Origin: Trichoplax adhaerens
Taxonomy: Eukaryota; Placozoa; Uniplacotomia; Trichoplacea; Trichoplacidae
Direction of reading: 5' to 3'
Assembly (NCBI RefSeq): GCF_000150275.1
Contig: NW_002060946.1
Span: 7,983,379-8,047,378 of the forward strand
DNA: 64,000 nt
Under the pieces are notes generated by a model. That model worked only from the letters and a program-made list of their open reading frames with translations. It was not told the DNA's origin and ran no database searches. Both the position numbers and the translations under genes were made by a program. Positions 27,388 to 39,644 of the stretch are shown piece after piece. The first letter of the stretch is position 1. Every line of letters starts with the position of its first letter.

Positions 27388-29368
27388 GTCTTTTACCAGT
27401 CGGACTGTTATCGATCACTGGCAGCAAGACATTTTAATATGTATTAGTTACCAGCGGAAGATTGCTCTTATATCGCTCGAAATCATAAACCAAAAATTGG
27501 AATGCATGTCGAAGTTACTAACATTATACTGCTTAAAGGAATTTTAATTTAAGTAAACAATTTCATTTTTATCGTATTGAGAATTTACTGTTGATTTTTC
27601 ACGTTAAATATACAATATTTTACGCTTTTCATACCGTCTTAAAGTAAGTGTAATTAATTTTACTGTACAAATCATCATAAACTTTGTAGATAATTAATAA
27701 GTATCACAATTTCATTTCCATGCTTTGCCTGCCTATTCTATTGGTTAAATACGATTTAATATGAACATTTATATAATAGAGTAACTAGCCTGCCAAAGCA
27801 GTGTTATTTGATTCGCTAGCAATAATTAGCTAATAAACTGCCTGTCGATTCGCCATTTCGTAATAAAAAGAAGAAATTGTAAATTGTGCTTTACTTGCTG
27901 TAGGCATTACAGTTAACAGCTTAGACGATAAAGTTATTGCTCATAATTTCACTTCATGCGAAAGGTATCTGAGTAAATACGAGTATAGGAAATATCATTT
28001 ACGCATGATAGCAATCAAGACTTGATAACTGACAACTCGCTATTCGTAAAATATATCAGTCGATAGTCCAAGCTACAAGCTTATAGCCCGATGCTAATAT
28101 CTATCACTATACACTTTTTGTATTTTGGGAGTATCCACTGCAATTTTTTCCCCATAATGTTTAAAAAGATCCACCGCATTTAATTAGAAAGGCTAGTTAT
28201 ATTGTGTATATACAGTAGTAACCTGATTAGCAATTCACTAATCCTTCTTACAAAAGCAGACACTAAATCACGAGTGTGCTTGATAAATAAATTTGTAACA
28301 TCTTAAGTTTACTCCCATACCTACTGAGTAATGGCAGAACAAGTTACAAAAGTAACGCTTTCAAATTTTTAGCTGCCGTAGCATAATCTTTCAGCTAGCA
28401 CTATAGTTCTGACTACACTAATATAAAGCCTACTTGATCAACAGCTGACAAGAACATTAGAACTTCAGCAGCCTCAAGTCATCACTAAATGCCACTAATT
28501 GCGGTAGAATACGCTCCATTACAATTTTAGGCTACCACTTATAATTATCAGAAACAATAACTTTCACAACCCGAGTGTACACATAGAACTTTACATTTTA
28601 TTCAGTTTAGTATACAAACAACTTCCTAAGATTACACTCTGGAAGGATAGAGCATCTAGCAAAAATAGAAGAAAGGATGATCGATTAATACAGTTATTTA
28701 CAACAACTTTCCATCTAAAAGATGTCATAATAGCACAACAAGACTTATAACAAGATTGAATCAAGTTAAGTGATAATTAAAAGTTTGTAAGCACCGGATG
28801 AGGGTAATCACTATATGTTGATTGTGAATGTAAAGTAATGTACATTGCGAAATTATAGCAACAGTGTCAATTGTAAGTACGTCAAGCATGTTTATTCGTA
28901 CAGTACTATAATTCTGGATCTTTATGCTGTAAAATAAATACAGAAGATTAAAGATTTATAGTAAAACTAATGATAACCTAGCGGGATCATCAAAGACACA
29001 TTGTATTATACTGTAGGAAATAACTAATGGCAAGAATGGTGTCATAGTAAAGGGCACTACATTATCCAGATACTGTAGCGTATGACTAAAATTTTTTGTC
29101 AGAATCTGGTAATACCTTCACACCAGCATGCTAGCAACTGCAGTACTTCAACAACCATAACATAGAGTATCTACAGTAGCGAATAGTACCCAATCTTTCT
29201 AATCTTTACCTATTGGCAGATGAAATATTTCTGCGACGGAATATCTTTTTTATTACTTGGCAGATTTATATTATAGTACTGTGCTATCTATCAGTGTTTG
29301 ATTTGCTTTCAGACTATTATGACAATAATCATTGCTAGGAAAGTACGATCGTTATTTAATTCTAACTG
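27388..29368. other. intergenic between convergent IQCG and RPL35A
   Basis: AT-rich, expected to contain both 3' UTRs. No convincing exon. One possible tiny terminal exon of RPL35A is discussed with that gene. Short palindromic TACTGTA motifs are scattered. Confidence 0.5.
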
Positions 29369-29827
29369 TCAATAACATACCACATGAACAGTTGCACCCA
29401 TTGATTTAGGAGGAAGATTGTGTCTAAACTTTGCACGGACTACTCCACTATTACCGTGTGATCTTGTAACCTTGCCCCACATCACTCTAAATTTGGAAGC
29501 ATTACGCGTTTTTCGTAAAGTGGCTTTCGTCTTCTTTTGAGCACGGTAAATATATGCGACTCTCTTGCCCAAGTAAAATTCAGTTTCGTTCTTATTATTT
29601 ACACCTTCGATACGAATGAGAGATGTATTCGTATGTTGATTGCGTAAGCCTCGCTTATAGCCAAGTATTAAGCCTTTCGTGTATAGTCTAACGACCAATA
29701 ATGAAGTGAAATATTTCATTACATTGGACTATACAAAGACAAGGAGTTTCCTACGTATTGCAATCAATTATGTATATTCTACTAGCATATCGACAAGGTA
29801 TGGCGCTAACCTGGTTGAGTTGGACAT
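29369..29827 (-). CDS. RPL35A: 60S ribosomal protein eL33 (L35A)
   Basis: Component of the large ribosomal subunit. A 17-nt first exon (29827-29811) encodes MSNST plus two bases of Arg and is followed by a donor and a 113-bp intron. Exon 2 (from 29697) completes the Arg and continues [18 protein letters not shown], then [40 protein letters not shown] and [14 protein letters not shown], matching eL33 of yeast and human throughout. A tiny first exon holding the first residues is a plausible ribosomal-protein layout. Exon 2 stays open through HVVCY to a TGA, four residues short of the usual ending (…LYPSRI in human). A GTATGT donor within those last codons raises the possibility of a further small exon, with a weak candidate near 29215-29250 (acceptor, then IPSQK in one phase). 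The 3' end is therefore uncertain; identity is not. Confidence 0.93.
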
Positions 29828-30839
29828 TGTGATAATATTACGACTCCAAAGCCTATTAATACATCCAAGAAATACTACATTATACATTGCCAATGCAAAA
29901 GTTAAACAACATTGAGCCTATCCAGTAGAACAAGTAAGGGATATCAAGTCATCAACATGGCGTCTATCCACGCCAACTAGTGACAGTAATAAAATACTGC
30001 TACAGCATCACTAAACATCCATCGGGTAAAAATCAGTCAATATCCGTTCATAATGGATGATAATACAATTATTTAAGCTTAAAGAATTATCATCAAGATA
30101 TTTTCTAGGTAGAAAAAATAAAAAATTTTACGGCACATCTAAAATGCTCACCCAGTCTGACAGCAACAATTCGAGAAGAAGGAAGAGATTGTGGCAGCGA
30201 GGTAATTTTGCGACTGCGCAATTTAAATACCATCATGACGCATGCTTCCTTTTTCAAGGTACTTCGGACGTGCGGACGATCGGCCTCAATAACGCCTTAA
30301 AAAAAGGTGCGTTCACACGATGAACTTTTTCCAGGGTAAGGGTACTAGCCGCAAGTTTCAGACGGGCGGACTTTCAGACCACGTAAGGCCGAAAATATCG
30401 AGACTATTTCAATAGTACCAAACTTCTGTGTCTGTTTTCTTATGCACTATTTTAATTTAGAAATGATTGATGAAGTTATATAACTGCTTTCAAGCAAAAA
30501 CTTAGTCCAATAGAATAGAGCTCAATGAAATATTACTTATTCAATTAGAAAAAATAAGTCAAACATGGAATCGAGCATCACCATACTGCCGACTAGAAAA
30601 CGAATACAAGTGTTTGGAACAGACAGACAGGCAATACTGTTCAGTCAGTGTTCACTCATTGTTGTGTTTTTTAAGTGGTTGAAGTCTCTCATAGGCAGAA
30701 AGAGACGGGACAGACAACAAACGGTTGTTCACAATAGTCATCATGTGGAGGCTGGCTCTTTTGTTGGTCATTTCAACTGTATCGCATGTCTGTAACGATA
30801 CACTATACTGTCAGCGATTGACATCCAAATTAGCCTGCT
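29828..30839. other. RPL35A upstream region, no other gene recognised
   Basis: Should contain the RPL35A promoter. The frames 30057-30323 and 30565-30795 (+) are not supported by motif or splicing. A relatively GC-richer patch (about 30160-30400) could be promoter DNA; this is only a compositional impression. Confidence 0.4.
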
Positions 30840-31475
30840 AAGTTGATTTTGTGCAGTATGGTATACTGTATACTTTGATTGGTCCAGCTTGTATTTCCCA
30901 CGGATGTAAGCAATGTTCTATACAGTACAGTACTGTACCATAGCAATCAAGATGCCGACCGCCTGTACTCCACTACAGTACTGTGCATTAGCCCTGTCAA
31001 GAACATGTCTCTTCATTCTTCAATTCTTTGCTGGAATTCTTCAACTTTCATGTCAGCAAAAGAATTTAAGGAGTGGAGACGTAATGTGCCGTGTACAGTG
31101 TACAGTGTACAAAAGTCTACAGTTTACAGTACTTTACATTGTACTGTCTTAGCAAGTACATTACAGTACAGTACTACACCACTGAGAGTGTACTGAATAC
31201 AGTAGGACGTCAATGGTACAATGTACAGTACTGTACGTACTTACTTGTGACTGAAGTTGTGAGTTCAAGTACAGTGTACAGTGTACAGTACTGTACCGCA
31301 TTCTTGATGTACTGTACAGTACAGGACATTGTACAATAGTCTACAGTTTACAGTACTTTACACTGTATTGTATTAACAAGTACAGTACGGCACCACTGAG
31401 TGTGTACTGAATAGGACGTCAATGTTACGATGGACGTACAGTACTTACTTGCGACTGAAGTGGTGAGTTGTGATT
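30840..31475. repeat. GTAC-palindrome cluster containing a direct duplication of about 145 bp
   Basis: Dense ACAGTAC/GTACTGT palindromic motifs, for example at 30925-30940, 31100-31135, 31160-31175, 31220-31235, 31270-31325 and 31435-31445. A block starting AGTCTACAGTTTACAGTACT recurs about 223 bp later (about 31110 and 31333), with ACCACTGAG and GGACGTCAATG in both copies. The overlapping Tyr/Ser/Thr/Val-rich open frames in several phases are translations of this low-complexity DNA, not genes. Confidence 0.85.
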
Positions 31476-31593
31476 CCAATTTTGCTTTTTCTTTGTTCTG
31501 TTTCGTTGGTCACATGACATCTGCTCAACCAACCCGTAGCCAGGCTTGAACTAGTGCCTGGGGTAGATTTAAATCGCATCTTCATGATCGCTG

Positions 31594-31626
31594 ATTGGCC
31601 AACTCAGCCTAAGCGTCAACTTTGAA
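31594..31626 (+). promoter_or_regulatory. possible CCAAT box plus CHR-like element upstream of cyclin B3
   Basis: An inverted CCAAT box (ATTGG, 31594-31598) is followed 23 bases later by TTTGAA (31621-31626), the core of the cell-cycle homology region. In vertebrate G2/M genes, including B-type cyclins, these two elements sit together near the transcription start. Here they lie about 315 bp upstream of the first putative coding exon. Both motifs are short, so chance occurrence is quite possible. Confidence 0.25.
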
Positions 31627-31939
31627 AATAACCGCATCCTTCTACAACATCGACATCATCGCGACGCTTGACACACTGACTGACGTCAGGCTGATTTACC
31701 AAACAAGCGTTTCGACTGGAGGACGTGAAGTAGGTTGAAGCTTGATCGTGTCACCCCACTCGGTTGACCACGTCTGTGTACATCAGTCTCGGCAACTGCT
31801 TGACGTTGCCATTGTTATTCTTGACCTGCCAAGTCAATTTCAGCTTATCCCATACAAATTGCTACAAGCAAGACAGAAACTTCACCAGCGTTGATTTTCT
31901 TCATTTTCAGCCTTCACTGAGGGTAAAATTCATTGAAAA

Positions 31940-34900
31940 ATGGCTCAACTGATTGATAAATTGAATTTAATGGTCAATAGTAAAGGCCTTCAGGTAAATC
32001 GATCGATCCTAGATTGAAATTTCATGTCGTGGAGTAGCCGGTAGATGTCAACTCGCTCTTTGTCAGTTTTGCCATTTTTGTGTACACAGTATCAAACCTT
32101 CAATGAACAACATGACTGTCATTCTATCCTATCCCTAAATATCATTTCAGCCTTGAATTTTCAATAGATTCATTCTGTCTAGTCCATTGAAATCATGACT
32201 AATCTTGTCATGACAGTTTATAAAAGATAATTGTATCAAGAGGATTCAAATCTTGCATGACATTGAATCATTTTGCTCTTTCTCTCTCTGACTCTCTCTT
32301 TCTCTTGCTGCACTTTTCAAACGTTTTTTTCTCCTTGTATTTTTTCCTCTTTTCAACCGTACACGCCCCCCTCTCTATGGTCAAGCATCCCAAAGCCAAT
32401 TCAGTAACGGCTGCCAAGAAAAGAACGATCGAAGAATCATCCGATGATTATCCATTAACCAGTAAGAAAAGAGCTGTACTAGAAGATTTAACGAATGTAA
32501 GTACATCAAGAATTGAATCCCTTGATCGTCATGTTTGCAATTTTTATCTCTCTCTTTCTCTTCCATGCATATTGCTAATCAGATCATAGTGTATGGGTAA
32601 TAACGACAAATGGATAAGAATGGAAAACAAACTTGAAATTTTCCATCTTACTTTACAGTCGACAACTTGATTCTACATTTCATTCTATTGATTACTCGTG
32701 GATTACGTAATGTATCCAGATATCCTCTAGACCGTAGACGTTTCATGATGTAACATTTTAAGCATTATGTATTGTAACACGATACCATGGCAAAGGAAAG
32801 AATCGTAAATTGTAGTGTACTTTAAAGGATGGTACCTCCTCCATCAATCTCAACTTTCTTACATGACCAAAATCGAAAAAGGACCAATTTTTGACACGTT
32901 TCATGACAGGATCTTTCCCGTAAGATGTTTACAATATGTATAACCAACCATATCCAGACACGTAGACTTTGATTTAGGTTCAATTGAACCAAAAAAATGA
33001 CAAGTTTATTCACAACGAGAATATATAATCATTATACTGCGTATAAAATGTTGTTAGTGGATAAATTCATTTAGCAAGAACGATATCGTCAATAGGAACT
33101 GGTTTTTCAATTGGTCATAATTTGTAGTAGATACTGCATGGAATAGATAGAATTAAAGATAGAAATACATTTTTCGTCAAATATAAATTATAAATCAAAA
33201 GCTACTTTCAATCCCGAAACAGTTGTATTTTCAGATTAGAACGTAATATTCAAGAGAACAGTGTCAATGGATATTACAATTATCAGAGTGGTATCGAAAT
33301 GGTAAACTATGCTCAATAAGGAGAGAAGTAGTATAATAAATAGAGGATAATAGGTCGATTAAAAATACGTGACGAGTTGATATACTATCGTAATCCTGTC
33401 CATGTATACCAACAAGAACTATACTAATTACAATCCACTGATGTAAACCGTCACTTGAGTACAGTATACTGTATAATGTACTACTTTACCTCACCATATT
33501 GCAACAATTTATGAAGGCGTTCCGATTGTAAAGTTATACTGTGTATGACTAATTTTATCGACTGTATAATCCGTGTCAAACACGAATTCTCCGCAATAAT
33601 TACTATTGTTGAAGAAATCAGCTTTGTTGACTCTACATAACAAATATTTTTCCTGGCATGGTGTCATTACTGTAGAGAGTGTAAGTTTAGCAGTGAGTTA
33701 CCTAAGAAATAATGGATCAATTTACTTACATGTTAATTAAAATAATGGCTCAGTAACATGATTTAAATTGACAACGGGTCATACATGCATAGAATGAAAT
33801 GCTAGTGCTAGCAATACAACAGATGTTTATTATCTACCAAAGAATAATGAAAAGACAACATTTTTGACAGCTTGTGATCGAGGAGTGGGAAAATCCGTAT
33901 TCGCTTCTTTGCTATTGCCTAATCAAGTATCTCAAAGTATACATATACCATGCATATTATTGTGAAACTACAGTCCAAACAATAGCTGCTGATGATTCAT
34001 TACAAACAAAGTTATCATAACTTCAGCCCATTCAAACGATTTATGCTTTAAAGTCGTATTCTAATTAATAAATGCCATGTTGAAAACGATATGAATTCAG
34101 TTAAAGAAAATTAAAAAGAATTTTCAGCAGACATAGGCTCTTAAAGTTTAATATCCGCAAAAAGTAATTCTAGATCTACTGGATTACATTGCGTGAAACT
34201 ACAGTGTAAAAGAATTGACCTATTGAATAGTTGACTAAGCTACCGTAAATTATAGCTTCATAAATGCAAGTATTAAATTAATGTATTGATTTTCTAGGCT
34301 AGCCAAGACACCTTATTAAAATGGCATAATCTAAAGAAGCAACAAACGAATAAGAACAACGTCGAGCAAGTGCAACAACAAAATGAAGTTAAAGATCATG
34401 AGAGTGATTTAGGTCGAATTAAAACTAATATACATGAATTCCTCAAATGCGATGAAGATGATGTCGTCGATGGTAAAAGGTATTACAAACTTGTATGATA
34501 TGTGTGTTTTTGAACCTGAAAATTTCAAATTTGAAAGGATATAAATTTATTCTGAAAGCAGTATATTTACACGATAAATTACATTTGCCTAATATTGCAT
34601 AAAAATTTTATGACTTATCAGAATACTTTATTTTTTTAGCAGCTGTAATGAAAATGAAGAATCTAAAATTTCAACAGCACACCTTTCAACGATACTCAGT
34701 GAGGTAAAATAACTAATATCTTTACTTACAATGTTACGACGCATTAGTTTGAACTACATTTAACTTACATTTCGATTACAGTGTAAACCCTGATCTACTA
34801 GTACTACATAATAATATGATATATAAGGGTTTCACTCGTTACCAACATCACTTTGCGAGTACTTTAATTTAATTTCTTAGAAACTAATGTAGCAAGCGTA

Positions 34901-36636
34901 GTAATACCTGATAGTGAACTGAGCGAATAATTAATTATTGTACAATAGCAATGAAACTTATTTTTGTGCTTCCTGATAACATAAAAGATCTACGTTATCT
35001 TCTTTTGGACTCGCATTTAAACATCTTCAAATATTATTTTGATCATTATGCCAAACTTTATCATTTTAACAGGAGGTGCAGCGCGTACTGACATTACCCA
35101 ACGATGTCGCGGACATTGACGAAGCTGATTTAACTGACCCTTTCCGTGTTGCTGATTACGCTCCAATAATATTTGAAAACATGAAACAAAGAGAAGTAAA
35201 TATACACGCTTACACTATCGATTATAAACTTTTAATTCGAATGATGTAGCTACATTAGCAATTAATCTACTATTATGACTAGCAAGACTTTTTATTAGAT
35301 CAGTTTCTATATTAAAACGCTTTAGTAATTATCTAATTAATAATTTGTAACAGTTGTTGTACAGAAATGTTTTAATCGATCTATGTAAATTTGTAGGCGC
35401 AACTAGTCGTCAATGATTATTTAGAACGTCAAAATGATATTACAGAGCAAATGAGAATGATACTTATTGACTGGCTTTGTGAAGTACAACAAAATTTCGA
35501 GTTATTTCACGAAACATTATATCTAGCTGTTAAAATTGTCGACCGATTTCTATCAGCTCGTGTCGTCTCAAGAGACGCTCTACAGCTTATAGGAGCTACG
35601 GCTATGCTGATGTCATCTAAAATTGAAGTAAGCCTACTCTACCATATATTTGCTTGTCATTTTCAAATTGTATTACAGTATTATTTCTTCATTTTTTTTG
35701 CTGAAGATTGATTACTTATAAACTCTAAATAATTATAGGAAAGATATCCGCCATTAGTGGATGATTTTGTATATATTTGCGATGACGCCTATAGTCGACA
35801 GGCTGTTTTGGACATGGAAAGAGATATTTGCTACGCTTTAGATTTTGATTTAAATATTCCTATACCTTATAGATTTTTAAGAAGATACGGAAAGGTTAGA
35901 AATTTCTATATAGTGAAAGCACTGTACTTTCTTGTGTCATTGTAACAGCGCTATTACTCATACATCATTCTCATCAGTATATCAAAGTTTGCACCAGATC
36001 TAAGAATTTGATCACCATCTGTCAATAGGTAGCATCCCTCAGCATGGAAAATTTAACGTTAGCTCGATATATATTAGAGCTAACTTTACAAGAATATCAA
36101 TTTGTAACTTTTAAACCATCTATGTTGGCAGCTGGATGCCTATGTCTCGCTTTGAAAATGAAAAATTGCGGTGAATGGGTATGTATTTGCCAACATGAAC
36201 TAAAATACCTTTACAATACTTAATAATTCTGGAAGTGGAATATTATGTTTAGCATCATATACAGCATATCTAGCATATGATAGAATGATATCATGCAATT
36301 ATGGAAGTAGTTGGAATATTTTGGTATAGTATTAATTTTTTATCTTATCAGACTCAAACTCTAGTTCATTATTCTGGATATGAAGAATCTGAACTAAATG
36401 AATTAGTACAGAAATTAAACGCTATGATAGCTAAACCGGCACCAGAAAATTGCAAAGTTGTAAAGACAAAATATTCTCACACGTAAGGAAATAGATAGCG
36501 TTTAAATACATATTTCAAGTAGAAATAAATACTAAATATCATCAGTTGTAATTAATTTTTTCGTTTATTAATTGCTTTTAGGGTCTTTTATCAAGTTGCT
36601 AATATAGCACCCTTACAACTTGAAACGGATGTATGA
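31940..36636 (+). CDS. CCNB3: cyclin B3 (mitotic cyclin)
   Basis: Ten exons join in phase to 418 residues: 31940-31993, 32386-32496, 34298-34479, 34640-34703, 35073-35195, 35397-35627, 35739-35894, 36029-36178, 36352-36482 and 36582-36636. The N-terminus carries a textbook destruction box, RAVLEDLTN, at about residues 47-55, for APC/C-dependent proteolysis. The cyclin box begins near ENMKQRE and contains MRMILIDWLCEVQ, HETLYLAVKIVDRFL and LQLIGATAMLMSSKIE. VDDFVYICDDAY and IPIPYRFLRRY are typical of the B3 subfamily rather than B1/B2. The product activates CDK1 at M phase and is nuclear in other animals. An alternative start is the Met at 32377, which would read through the acceptor used here; the long pyrimidine tract before TCAAG favours the spliced form. 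The first intron inside the D-box exon spans 1.8 kb. Confidence 0.92.
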
Positions 36637-39600
36637 AAATATCGACAAATTATGTCTTCTATTCTTTGATTCTATCCTGATTATAGAATAGACGTCATAA
36701 ATTCTTATAGTGTGTTTATCGTCTGACCGATATCAGCTCTTTTAATTTATGCCATTAAAGGGCGATGTCTTGATTGTCATATGCCCTAAATGATATTGAT
36801 ACTTTCTATCTGGTTCATTTGTTTTACACAATTGAGCCTACTCAACGCGTGGAGAAGTCTCCATGTTTCAAATTATACATTATGTTATAGAAACACATCA
36901 CTTTATTATTTTGCATCTATTACATATGATTCTCATATACTACTATCACAATTATATAAACAATTTTCTTTACGCACCAACGTTCTACTACCTTTTACCA
37001 TAAGAAGATAATGTACAATTTATTGACACGTTCACCAAATAATTTTGCAATCTATATATTTCTTTCCATTGATTGAGCTACTGAAATACTACAGCTTTGC
37101 TTTTCTGAAGTACATATATATTAGCAAATACCTACTGCTATGTTTTGATTGGTTTTATAGATCATTTTCTGAATATTTTATTCGATTGTAAAGCATATTA
37201 TTCTTTCTAAATAGCATTAATGCAAATCTATGCCAGGGAATAGATATAGTAAATCTTTTAGATATCCCTATACTTAGAATACGCATTTAAATATTTAAAC
37301 AGTGTTAAGGTCACGTTATGTTATGACTTTTTCAATAATATCATGGCCTAATACTAGAACAGCTCTTTGCCCTAGCTCTGTGTATACAACCATCGTACAT
37401 GTACATAGCGATACGTTAGCGCAAATTCCTAGTACCGCTCTAATCTGAAATGTTATCTTCACTATATAATACACATTTTCTACAGTCCTCAAGTTGCAGC
37501 TCAATTTTGGATGTGCTGTGAAATGCATCATCAATTTTTTTGGAGCACTTAATAAAATGATTGATGGTAAAATAAAATTTAGTGTATAAATCGTGTAAAA
37601 GTAATGCATAATGATTTATATGTGAATGAAATGAAGCTTAATTAATGAGATTAACGTTACTTGAGTTAACAATCCTATTTAATTACGCTGTTATTTTATT
37701 AATGTCATTTGAGCATAATAATTATTGATGCAGCAATATTAAAATGCTGCTAACCGAGGAATAATCGCAGCTCTACACGAATTGATTCTAAACGTTGAAA
37801 TTCTGTATTCACGTAACGAGGCGTAGAACATCACCCTATTATCATGATTAGAGGAATGTACCTTTCAATGTAAATATCAGGTGAAGATTAACTCTCTCAA
37901 TGACAACCCATCAATAAATATGATAAAAGACCAGTTGATTATTATTTTGTTAAACATAGTTTACTACTACAGGGCGAATTGAAGATCTCCACAGCCTATC
38001 ATTGTTAAAGTTGAATTAAATTTACTTCCTCTTGTTGCTATTAAAACTAGTGTACTGATTTCTAGCTTCTAAGTGTCCCAAATCAACTAGACGTTTATGA
38101 TACGGTGAATATTAATTAGAGTAATATTATCATGCTAGAGTCTTTATTAGATATGTCTTTGCGCATCGAACAGATTGATACGTGGATACATTTGAGCCTG
38201 TCAATTTTTTTTTAGCAACTCGATTTCATATCATGTATCAAGTAATGTTTTAAATTAACTCTTCATCGAATAATCTCAGTAGGAAGGAACGGACACTCTC
38301 AATTTTCGAAGAGGCGTTGGCAGTTGTATACTCGACAATAAGTGCTAATAAATCTAATACACAACATGCATATGTAAGTTGAGACAACGTGCTAAGTTAT
38401 AGCAACCTCTTGTCGTAATTTTCACAATTTTAAGCCTAACACGGAGTTTATGACATAAAGATCCTTTCCTTCTAAATATATTCATACTCCACGGTAACAT
38501 TCTCCAGAAAACATTATTCGGTGTTATTATTTTCAGTTTCGTTCCACATCCAGCACAACTGTATGGACTTTATGATGAAGAAAACATTCGAATTATTGCT
38601 ATGTCTATATTCCTTTATACCAAGAAAATAACTTTGACAATCCAGAGTCAACAATTTTCTTCGAAATCAATAGATTGTTATTTTAACTCATGCTATTGAT
38701 TGATAATATTTGTAGCTTGGATAATTTCAAATTTTCAATACTAATCTTGACATTTGAGTACTTGTAATTAATCGGCCGACGAATAACTAATTCAACATGA
38801 AGTTATTATTGATCTAATCGATCAAGATAAGCAAACAACAACCAGAGAATAAACAAAACATTCCATCATCAACTAATGACGAACGGTAGTTAAAAATCCG
38901 CCATAGAATCCCACATTAATTTAGATTGCTCTATTATAACTCATCTTGAGAATAATAAAAAATTCTAAAGTTAAAAATGAATAATCTAATTTACTTCCTT
39001 ACTCGCTAATCGTGGTGATAAAAGTAGAAAGGGTCTTCATGTGGATACTGACTCTTTGAATATAAAAAATATCTGAAAATCTCTTCATTCCATTTGGGTT
39101 GTATTTATTCAGAGGTTAGAGCCATATCCTTACTGAAGGTTAATAACAATCATCAGTTGAAAATATTTACCCTATCAAAGCAACAATTTCAACGTAGTTT
39201 ATAGAGATGGCAGGAAAACAAGTTGATTATTCTTATATTTGGCAGAAACAGTGATGACTATAATTAGAGCGTAACAAAACTGGATGACGAAAGTTTCTGT
39301 AATATGAGCACAGTCGGTAGTAAATCTATTCGATGAACGGCTAGAAATTGTCAACAGATAAGCTATCTTGCCCTATCTGGATACCAACTTTAGATACAAT
39401 TCTACCATCAACTTACTCACAAACAATAACAGTTGCTACACTATAAATTGGGTTCCTTTTCCATGAAAATTTATTCCATTGCTACGATTACACGAAAACG
39501 TGAAGTTCCAAGCTATACTACGAAGGAAATTTAATTGCTTTACGACATATCTATTCTAGAAGGAAAGGTAACGGATAGAAGTCCTCTGAATTTAAAGATT

Positions 39601-39644
39601 ATGATAAAGACTCACTTTCTTATTTTATCCGTACGTTGATTTAG
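36637..39644. other. intergenic, two exon-like pieces of unknown meaning
   Basis: No recognised gene. One splice-flanked open stretch (38282-38376, +) begins KERTLSIFEEALAVVYSTIS and ends at a GTAAGT donor. The next acceptor (38537) permits only a 12-residue in-phase terminal exon. It is recorded as an unresolved observation. The rest is AT-rich with no motif. Confidence 0.35.

Noticed and set aside
29679-29915. Plus-strand 78-residue frame
   Set aside because: Antisense to the first exon and intron of RPL35A; no independent support.
30879-31339. Overlapping Tyr/Ser/Thr-rich open frames in several phases on the + strand
   Set aside because: All are translations of GTACAGTAC-type low-complexity DNA. 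They overlap in different frames, which real genes rarely do, and show no domain.
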